From the NCBI GenBank assembly GCA_031370545.1, contig JANMQQ010000337.1, forward strand, positions 1 through 10,232: DNA of 10,232 nucleotides. Reading direction: 5' to 3'. Position numbers and translations under genes: made by a program. Positions 1-5,100 of this stretch are shown here, piece after piece (within the stretch, counting starts at the first letter, position 1; every line of letters starts with the position of its first letter). Under the pieces are notes generated by a model, which worked only from the letters and a program-made list of their open reading frames with translations, had not been told where the DNA came from and searched no databases. Source of the stretch: UBA6921 sp031370545 (GTDB taxonomy: Bacteria; Pseudomonadota; Gammaproteobacteria; SG8-11).

Positions 1-582
1 AATGTATTTGTCACGGAGTGCTTCTTTGATGAGGCAGCGCGCGCTGCGGGCAAAGATCCGTACGCGTTGCGCCGCGAATTATTGAAGGACCATCCGCGCC
101 ATCGCGCGGTGCTGGAATTGGCTGCACAGAAAGCCGGGTGGGGCATGCCGCTCGCGGCGGGCCGTGCACGCGGGATTGCGGTGGCGGAATCGTTCGGCAG
201 TTTTGTCGCGCAGGTCGCCGAAGTATCGGTGGAGAAAAATGTCGTGCGGGTGCATCGCGTGGTGTGCGCGATAGATTGCGGTACGGTGGTGAATCCCAAC
301 ATCGTCGCGGCGCAAATGGAAAGCGGGATTATTTTTGGATTAACTGCTGCGTTGAAGGGCGAAATCACGCTTGCCCAAGGTCGTGTGCAGCAAAACAATT
401 TCAATGACTATCCGTTGCTGCGCTTTGACGAATCCCCGCAGATCGAAGTTTACATTGTGCCAAGCACTGACCCCCCGGGCGGCGTCGGCGAACCGGGTGT
501 GCCGCCGATTGCACCCGCCGTGGCCAACGCTGTGTATGCACTGACCGGCACGCCGGTGCGCAAATTACCGATTCGTTTGTAA
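1..582 (+). CDS. Molybdopterin-binding subunit of a xanthine dehydrogenase/isoquinoline 1-oxidoreductase family enzyme (C-terminal part)
   Basis: The frame is open from the first base, so the start lies upstream; 193 residues plus a TAA stop are visible. The family (IorB/CoxL/XdhB-type large subunit) binds the molybdenum-pterin cofactor and hydroxylates aldehydes or N-heterocycles with water as oxygen donor, passing electrons to a [2Fe-2S] subunit. Visible signs are the FFDEAARAAGKDPYALRREL segment near residue 8, typical of the helix before the last cofactor-binding region, the AIDCGTVVNPN motif (about residues 89-99), and GGVGEPGVPPIAPAVANA near the end. The Glu of GVGEPG (codon 164, nt 490-492) matches the family's catalytic base. 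The single-chain look around VRVHRVVCAIDCG favours the IorB-like branch over classical XdhB; this is inference. Substrate cannot be told from this fragment. The stop overlaps the next start by one base. Confidence 0.9.
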   Translation, partial: NVFVTECFFDEAARAAGKDPYALRRELLKDHPRHRAVLELAAQKAGWGMPLAAGRARGIAVAESFGSFVAQVAEVSVEKNVVRVHRVVCAIDCGTVVNPNIVAAQMESGIIFGLTAALKGEITLAQGRVQQNNFNDYPLLRFDESPQIEVYIVPSTDPPGGVGEPGVPPIAPAVANAVYALTGTPVRKLPIRL

Positions 583-1529
583 TGCTCGGCGCCGATCAGG
601 AAGTCCTCGCCGCCGCTTTCGCATGGTTGCGAAAAAGCCAGCGCGTGATTCTGGTGACGGTGGCGCGCACCTACGGATCATCGCCGCGCCCGGTTGGTGC
701 CTTGATGGCCCTGAATGACCGGGGCGATTGGGTCGGTGCAGTATCCGGTGGCTGTGTGGAGTCGCATCTGGCAACGCGTCTGCGTGAGGCGTGGCCGACA
801 CAGCCGCAGTTGTTAAGCTTGGGCACTATTCCAGAAGATGCTGCGCAACTGGGCCTGCCTTGCGGCGGACAGTTAGATTTATTGACTGAGCCGTTGGAGA
901 GCGCCGCTCCGCTGCGTTCGCTGTTGCGCGCCATCGAAACGCGCCAAACCCTGGTGCGGCGCGTGTGTCTGGCGACTGGCGAAGTCAGTCTGCACCCAGT
1001 GTCGCGCACGCAGGAATTTTCCTTCGACGGACAAAATCTCGAAAAAGTATTTGGCCCGCAGTGGCGCGTGCTGTTGATCGGTGCCGGACAGTTGTCGCGG
1101 TTCGTCGCACAAATGGCGGTTGCGCTGGATTATGAGGTGGTGGTATGTGATCCGCGTGTTGAATATGCGCGGCAATGGGATGTGGCGGGAACGAAGCTTG
1201 ACAATAACATGCCGGACGAAGTCGCGGCACACTCACGGGACGGGCGCAGCGCCGTGTTAGCGCTCACGCATGACCCGGAGTTGGATGATCTGGCGCTCGG
1301 TATCGCGTTACCCTCAGACGCTTTTTATATCGGCGCATTGGGCTCGGTGGCAAGTAATACCGCGCGCATCAAGCGGCTCGCGTGGTTGGGATTGGACGCA
1401 TCCGCCATCGCGCGTTTGCATGGGCCGGTGGGTTTGCCGCTGGGCGGAAAAACCCCGGCCGAAATCGCCCTGTCGATTCTTGCCGGGGTCACGGCTGCGC
1501 GGCACGGCGTGTCGCTGAGGTTGGCGTGA
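582..1529 (+). CDS. xdhC: XdhC/CoxI family molybdenum hydroxylase maturation factor
   Basis: A 315-aa protein of normal family length. XdhC-type proteins bind the molybdenum cofactor, help add the terminal sulfido ligand and deliver the cofactor to the apo-hydroxylase in the cytoplasm. The N-terminal XdhC domain shows GSSPRPVGALMAL (residues 32-44), GAVSGGCVE (52-60, with the family's conserved Cys) and GLPCGG (91-96). The C-terminal Rossmann domain shows IGAGQLSRFVA (166-176) with an acidic residue at the end of strand 2 (VVCDPR, D190), then THDPELDD (229-236), FYIGALGS (248-255) and GPVGLPLGGKTPAEIA (281-296). The start ATG shares its A with the upstream TAA stop, and there is no strong Shine-Dalgarno site, which suggests translational coupling. 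The neighbours are its client enzyme and a cofactor nucleotidyltransferase, which fits the role. Family assignment is secure; the exact orthologue name is inferred. Confidence 0.93.
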   Translation: MLGADQEVLAAAFAWLRKSQRVILVTVARTYGSSPRPVGALMALNDRGDWVGAVSGGCVESHLATRLREAWPTQPQLLSLGTIPEDAAQLGLPCGGQLDLLTEPLESAAPLRSLLRAIETRQTLVRRVCLATGEVSLHPVSRTQEFSFDGQNLEKVFGPQWRVLLIGAGQLSRFVAQMAVALDYEVVVCDPRVEYARQWDVAGTKLDNNMPDEVAAHSRDGRSAVLALTHDPELDDLALGIALPSDAFYIGALGSVASNTARIKRLAWLGLDASAIARLHGPVGLPLGGKTPAEIALSILAGVTAARHGVSLRLA

Positions 1530-2116
1530 TTGTTGGAGTTTTGCTGGCTGCGGGCAGCAGCACGCGCTTTGGCGCGCACAAACTGTTGCATCGTCTTGAT
1601 GATGGCGTGGCGCTGGCGGAACATGCTGCACGTCATTTAATTGCTGCCTTGCCCACCAGCATCGCGATCGTACGGCCGGGGGATGGTGCGGTGCATGACA
1701 TCATGAGGGGTCTGGGCTTATCCATTGTCGAATGTGCTAACGCCACGCAGGGAATGGGCTCCAGCATCGCCTGCGGTGTGGCCGCGATGCCTGATGTCGA
1801 CGGATGGGTGATCGCGCTGGCGGACATGCCGTGGATTCAGCCTCAAACCATTCGCAGGGTGGCGCAACAATTACATGCGGGTGCGGGTATCGCAGCTCCG
1901 CTCTACCAAGCACGGCGGGGTCATCCGGTGGGGTTTGCCGCGAAGTTCAAAACACACTTGTCACTACTGCAGGGTGATGACGGCGCGCGTCACGTGATTG
2001 AATCTGCACCTGACCAGCTCGCACTCGTGCGCACTGATGACATCGGGGTGCTGCTGGATGTTGATATCCCTACCGACGCGCAAAAGAATTTTCTGCACCG
2101 CATTAGCGATAACTGA
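1526..2116 (+). CDS. mocA: MobA/MocA-like molybdenum cofactor nucleotidyltransferase
   Basis: A 196-aa protein starting at a GTG inside GTGA, a 4-nt overlap with the xdhC stop. I chose this start because the family's nucleotide-binding signature LLAAGSSTRFGAHKL begins at residue 6, leaving no room for a longer N-terminus. MocA-type enzymes transfer CMP from CTP to Mo-molybdopterin, making the cytosine dinucleotide cofactor used by many XDH-family hydroxylases. Further motifs are NATQGMGSSIACG (72-84), the metal-binding LADMPW (98-103), RRGHPVGF (130-137) and LDVDIPTD (177-184). Length and motif order match the MobA-like NTP transferase fold. Being last in the operon after xdhC fits supply of cofactor to the upstream enzyme. 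CTP rather than GTP specificity is inferred from context. No clear intrinsic terminator follows. Confidence 0.9.
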   Translation: MIVGVLLAAGSSTRFGAHKLLHRLDDGVALAEHAARHLIAALPTSIAIVRPGDGAVHDIMRGLGLSIVECANATQGMGSSIACGVAAMPDVDGWVIALADMPWIQPQTIRRVAQQLHAGAGIAAPLYQARRGHPVGFAAKFKTHLSLLQGDDGARHVIESAPDQLALVRTDDIGVLLDVDIPTDAQKNFLHRISDN

Positions 2117-2177
2117 TGAATCGCAGGCCCGGGGTCATCGTAGGCAACGATTTGCCGTTATGTGTGTAAATGTACGG

Positions 2178-2205
2178 TGGACAATCATTTATTTGCGGCG
2201 ATAAT
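2178..2205 (+). promoter_or_regulatory. Sigma-70-like promoter for the 92-aa gene
   Basis: A TGGACA box (2178-2183) is separated by 16 bp from GATAAT (2200-2205); each box matches five of six consensus bases. The predicted start near 2212 would give a leader of about 55 nt before the ATG at 2267. This marks a transcription unit separate from the molybdenum hydroxylase operon. Confidence 0.6.
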
Positions 2206-2266
2206 TGTGCTGTCACGCGCGGGTTTGTCCGCCTGACGTTGTAGATCAGATAATGAGGTTTGCTCC

Positions 2267-2545
2267 ATGGAAGCTGAAGTTCAATATGCAAATGGCACAT
2301 TTGTCGCGCCGGATGCCGAACGACTCGAACACATTTCTATCGGGTGTTTCGTGCGTGTTGAAGCCAATGGCTCGTGTTTCTGGGCAGAAATTGTTGAATG
2401 CAAAGGCGACGGTCGTTATAGCGGATTGATCCGCCATGAGCTCGCCACCAGTGAATGCGGCACGAAGGCATTGGGTTTCAAAAAGGCAGACTTTAGCGCC
2501 AAGCATATCGTCGCGCTGGGTTGTGACGTTTTTTGCTCGTGCTGA
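2267..2545 (+). CDS. Small cysteine-rich hypothetical protein
   Basis: A 92-aa protein that I do not recognise with certainty. The ATG has a GAGG Shine-Dalgarno site at 2255-2258, 8 nt upstream, and a good sigma-70-like promoter before that, so it is probably expressed. It has no signal peptide or membrane segment. The centre (residues 24-58, around GCFVRVEANGSCFWAEIVEC then YSGLIRHEL) reads like a small beta-barrel or SH3-like fold of strand-turn-strand units, recalling small cytoplasmic beta proteins in which a 'FW.E' strand is followed by a 'G.l.n.l' strand. That resemblance is only an impression. It holds seven cysteines (27, 37, 45, 64, 86, 90, 92), three of them in a C-terminal CDVFCSC motif that could bind metal or be redox-active. 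It stands alone between the operon and an exported-protein gene. Confidence 0.7.
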   Translation: MEAEVQYANGTFVAPDAERLEHISIGCFVRVEANGSCFWAEIVECKGDGRYSGLIRHELATSECGTKALGFKKADFSAKHIVALGCDVFCSC

Positions 2546-2947
2546 ATTTGATCTGAATCACAGTACTGCAAAAACCTGGCTCCATCGGCGTCGATGGCTG
2601 GTGTGAGCCTGGCCAATCTTAAACACCTCTTAATCGCCTAACCCCTTCATCCGTTTACGCCGCTTGACGCCATCGACGTGTTGTTGAATGATTGCGCGTC
2701 CTTAATTCTTGCGGTTTCAACTTACCATGCCATCAACATGCGCGTTGCCTGCGGTGGTTTCCGAACGTGTATACCCATCGTTCAGACCGAACCCAAACGC
2801 AGTGACTTCGCGCCCCAGGCTCGGTTGCTTGTCGTGCGAAGAAATGCAAATGGGTTCAGGTCACGTTCATCTGACGGTATGTAAAGTCGACAACAAGAAC
2901 TAAATCATGTTCGAAACCTCAATAAGCATTCACTCTTGGAGAACTCT
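2546..2947 (+). other. Intergenic region with no recognised gene
   Basis: About 400 bp without a convincing gene. Short open frames inside it (for example 2678-2884) lack a good ribosome site and look like no known protein. A small hairpin with stem CCATCG/CGATGG and loop GCGT lies at 2582-2597, but no T-run follows, so it is a doubtful terminator. The GGAG Shine-Dalgarno site for the next gene is at 2938-2941. I saw no clear promoter boxes, though one must lie here or upstream for the 2948 gene. Confidence 0.5.
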
Positions 2948-3292
2948 ATGAAGAAGAAAATTGCAGCATTAATCGCAGTCGGCGTGGTGTCGTTTTCCGG
3001 TTTGGTTTTAGCGGCTGATGCAACACCTGCCGCTCCTGCCGCAGCTCCTGCTGCTGCTCCGATGGAAAAGCACATGGACATGAAAGCCACGGAAATGAAA
3101 GCGGTCGAAGCCACGTTGGTGAAAATCGACGGCGAGTTCTACATCTTGAAAGATAAAGATGGCAAGGAATTCAAAGGCCATTTCAATGACAAGACCAAGA
3201 AAGTCGGCAGCATCAAGCCTGGTTCGACGGTTGTAGTCTCCATCGACGACAAAGGCCATACGACTGAAATCAAAGAACACAAGGCGCATTAA
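2948..3292 (+). CDS. Small exported protein with Ala/Pro linker and lysine-rich C-terminal domain
   Basis: A 114-aa protein. The ATG at 2948 is chosen over an in-frame TTG at 2936 because GGAG (2938-2941) sits 6 nt before it and the Sec signal peptide then begins MKKKIAAL. The signal covers residues 1-22 or 1-23, with likely cleavage at VLA|AD or LAA|DA. A flexible Ala/Pro-rich stretch follows (about 24-38), then a Met/His-bearing segment (MEKHMDMKATEM, 39-50). The C-terminal domain (about 52-112) alternates strands and turns: VEATLVKIDGEFYILKDKDG, GHFNDKTKK, IKPGSTVVVSIDD. This layout (initial 'G/A..vkidg' strand, 'vkdkdG', 'ikpGs.V.v') resembles small periplasmic OB-fold or beta-barrel proteins, but no function can be assigned. 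It probably acts in the periplasm. A strong terminator follows, so it ends its own transcript. Confidence 0.85.
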   Translation: MKKKIAALIAVGVVSFSGLVLAADATPAAPAAAPAAAPMEKHMDMKATEMKAVEATLVKIDGEFYILKDKDGKEFKGHFNDKTKKVGSIKPGSTVVVSIDDKGHTTEIKEHKAH

Positions 3293-3324
3293 TTTGCCTT
3301 GACTGTTTTAATAGTCGTGATGAG

Positions 3325-3354
3325 GCACGGTGCGATTTGCACCGTGCTTTTTTT
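3325..3354 (+). terminator. Intrinsic terminator after the small exported protein gene
   Basis: A perfect 9-bp stem GCACGGTGC/GCACCGTGC (3325-3333 and 3339-3347) with loop GATTT is followed directly by seven T. It lies 32 nt after the stop codon. It closes the transcript before the ice-binding gene array. Confidence 0.93.
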
Positions 3355-3765
3355 ATTGGATTTTTTTGCTCGCAGTATCGGCGACTGGTTCGCAGTCGAC
3401 GTGATTGGTTTGTAACCGTTGCTCTGAATTCCCCTCCGCATTTTGCTTCACCTATCACCTGATTTTAAAACTTCGCAGCCACTGCGCTTGCTCCATCTAA
3501 AGTGTCGCCTTGTATTGACACAAGCTTGGATCGCAAGCGGTCCCGACTGTTACGCCGCAGGTCGCTGTTCTCGACATATCGACTGCCCATACCCATTGAT
3601 CTCATGCAATTTTTGCAGGGCCGCGTTGTTCTCTCTTTGTCTGCGTACGCCAACGAACGGTGGGCTTCCGGAGAAAACGCTACAAATGCACACGAACTTG
3701 GACCCAGCGCGCTTTCCAACGGACGTAGCGGTTTAAACAGTTTCATTTTGAGAGAGGACAACCCA
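3355..3765 (+). other. Long leader/intergenic region upstream of the first DUF3494 gene
   Basis: About 410 bp without a gene. The frame of the downstream lipoprotein is open back to 3502, but that stretch encodes no signal peptide or known domain, and the lipoprotein signal begins only at 3766. Near the 5' end is a 6-bp hairpin CGACTG/CAGTCG with loop GTTCG (3382-3398) and no T-run. An isolated TTGACA at 3515-3520 has no -10 box at proper spacing. Near the 3' end is the first copy of the recurring upstream element (3646-3702), then AGAGG (3753-3757) as the ribosome site. Confidence 0.6.
3646..3702 (+). promoter_or_regulatory. Recurring upstream element, copy A
   Basis: Two conserved blocks, TACGCCAACGAAC (3646-3658) and GCTACAAATGCACACGAACT (3679-3698, with TGGA after), start exactly 33 bp apart. 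Copy B before the 695-aa gene has the same blocks at the same spacing, and a degenerate copy C precedes the 274-aa gene. Each copy here contains two ACGAAC hexamers 39 bp apart. Conservation outside coding sequence at fixed spacing suggests an operator, promoter or structured leader. I do not recognise it as a known riboswitch or regulator site. Confidence 0.6.
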
Positions 3766-4926
3766 ATGCGACGAATCTTTGAAAACAAAATGTGGTTACT
3801 GGCAGCACCCTTGGTACTGGTCATGGCCGGGTGCAACAGCGGTAGCAGTAGTAACAATAATCCAGGAGGCGACGTTACGCCCAGTGCGAATGGGCCTAAG
3901 GTGGACTCCACAACTCCGGCGAATAACGCGACCGTGCCGCTGGCAGGAAATATCACCGCAACCTTTAGCGATGCGATGGATCCGTCAACAATTAACACCT
4001 CCACCTTTACGTTAAAGAACGGGGCGGCCGACGTACCCGGCGAAGTAACCTACGCGGGCAAGGTCGCGACATTTAATCCAGCGACTGATTTTGTAGTTAA
4101 CAGTCCTCTGACCGCGACCGTAACCACGGGCGCACGCGATCTGACTGGCAATCCGCTGGCCGCGAACTACAGCTGGAACTTTACGGCTGTAGTCGGTCAA
4201 GCGCCCGTCACGCTTGGAACCGCTGGCAATTTTGTAATTTTGGCCAAACAACAAGTTGCGGTGACAGATGCGGTAGCGGGTGGAGTCATCGGTGATATCG
4301 GCGTGAGTCCTGGCGAGACACTTAAGGAAAATCGCATTAACGGATTTTTAGAAGAAATGGATAGCTCGAATACATTTTCAACATCCGGCTTCGTGACTGG
4401 AAAGATCTACTCTGCCGAGTACGCGATACCGACTCCCACCACCCTGGCTACGGCCGTAACCGATATGGAAGCCGCATACACGGCCGCTGCCGCGCTGACT
4501 TCACCTAGTGGTACTGATTTGCATGGCGGAGAAATCGGTGGATTGACCATTGTGCCGGGTCTCTACAAATGGACCATCGCAGTAAATACCGACACCAGAA
4601 GCGGAGTTTCGATCTCGTCCGACGTCACGCTTTCGGGTGGCCCCAACGATGTCTGGATTTTCCAGATCGACGGCGACCTTAATCAGGAGGTGGCTACCAA
4701 GGTGATTTTAACCGGCGGCGCGCTGGCCAAAAACATCTTCTGGATAGTGGCTGGTGATGGTCTGGGTGGAACCGATGTTTATATCGGTGAGAACGCACAA
4801 TTCAATGGAATTGTGTTGGCTCGAAATCAGATCAGCCTGGGAATGAAGGCCGCTGTGAATGGCCGTCTGTTGTCGCAAACCAATGTCACGCTTGTTCAAA
4901 ATAAGGTGACACAACCTGCTCCCTAA
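3766..4926 (+). CDS. DUF3494 ice-binding-like lipoprotein with one Big_5 (Ig-like) domain
   Basis: A 386-aa protein. The ATG at 3766 has AGAGG 8 nt upstream and begins the lipoprotein signal MRRIFENKMWLLAAPLVLVMAGC, with Cys23 as the lipidated residue. The +2 residue is Asn, not Asp, consistent with Lol export to the outer membrane. A Ser/Asn/Gly linker (24-42) leads to one bacterial Ig-like Big_5 domain (about 45-141; motifs TPANNATVPLAGNITATFSD, AMDPSTI, TYAGKVATFNP, GNPLAANYSWNFT). The DUF3494 beta-helix domain follows (about 147-384), with GTAGNFVILA, GDIGVSP, GKIYSAEYA, GLYKWT, DVTLSGGPNDVWIFQI, AKNIFW and NGRLLSQTNVTL. DUF3494 includes proven ice-binding proteins from polar bacteria and fungi, but not every member has been tested. 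Its INGF...GKIYSAEYAIPTPT region differs from the other two lipoproteins here, so it is a separate subtype. Likely role: tethered surface ice binding (inference). Confidence 0.93.
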   Translation: MRRIFENKMWLLAAPLVLVMAGCNSGSSSNNNPGGDVTPSANGPKVDSTTPANNATVPLAGNITATFSDAMDPSTINTSTFTLKNGAADVPGEVTYAGKVATFNPATDFVVNSPLTATVTTGARDLTGNPLAANYSWNFTAVVGQAPVTLGTAGNFVILAKQQVAVTDAVAGGVIGDIGVSPGETLKENRINGFLEEMDSSNTFSTSGFVTGKIYSAEYAIPTPTTLATAVTDMEAAYTAAAALTSPSGTDLHGGEIGGLTIVPGLYKWTIAVNTDTRSGVSISSDVTLSGGPNDVWIFQIDGDLNQEVATKVILTGGALAKNIFWIVAGDGLGGTDVYIGENAQFNGIVLARNQISLGMKAAVNGRLLSQTNVTLVQNKVTQPAP

Positions 4927-4950
4927 TAAGCAGCACATCTAGTAAATGGA

Positions 4951-4976
4951 AAAGGACCCGCAAGGGTCCTTTTTTT
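4951..4976 (+). terminator. Intrinsic terminator, GNRA-loop type, copy 1
   Basis: A 9-bp stem AAAGGACCC/GGGTCCTTT with tetraloop GCAA, running into a T-tract to 4976. It lies 25 nt after the stop of the 386-aa gene. The same stem recurs at 8221 and 9188. Confidence 0.93.
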
Positions 4977-4987
4977 GGGCTGCTAAG

Positions 4988-5044
4988 TACGCCAACGAAC
5001 AGTACGAATCACATCAAAGGGCTACAAACACACACGAACTTGGA
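4988..5044 (+). promoter_or_regulatory. Recurring upstream element, copy B
   Basis: TACGCCAACGAAC (4988-5000) and GCTACAAACACACACGAACT (5021-5040, with TGGA after) match copy A almost exactly, with the same 33-bp start-to-start spacing and the same 39-bp spacing of ACGAAC hexamers. It begins 11 nt after terminator copy 1 and ends 56 nt before the 695-aa gene. The sequence between the blocks is not conserved, which argues for selection on the blocks themselves. Confidence 0.62.
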
Positions 5045-5100
5045 TGAGGGTTTGTTCAAGGGACCGGGTGTTTTAAATTTTTTCAGAGAGGACAATAAAC

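Noticed and set aside
2582..2597. Hairpin after the 92-aa gene as an intrinsic terminator
   Set aside because: The stem is only 6 bp and no T-tract follows.
2678..2903. Two overlapping short + frames in the gap before the 114-aa gene
   Set aside because: They have no Shine-Dalgarno site, no family resemblance and irregular composition; treated as non-coding.
3515..3520. Perfect TTGACA as a -35 box for the DUF3494 array
   Set aside because: No acceptable -10 sequence lies 16-18 bp downstream.
3502..3765. In-frame extension of the 386-aa lipoprotein gene upstream to a GTG at 3502
   Set aside because: The extension encodes no domain or signal, overlaps the recurring upstream element, and would bury the lipoprotein signal; the ATG at 3766 has a good ribosome site.
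3465..4004. Minus-strand open frame of 179 codons over the first DUF3494 gene start
   Set aside because: It is antisense to the lipoprotein signal and Big_5 coding region and shows no domain.
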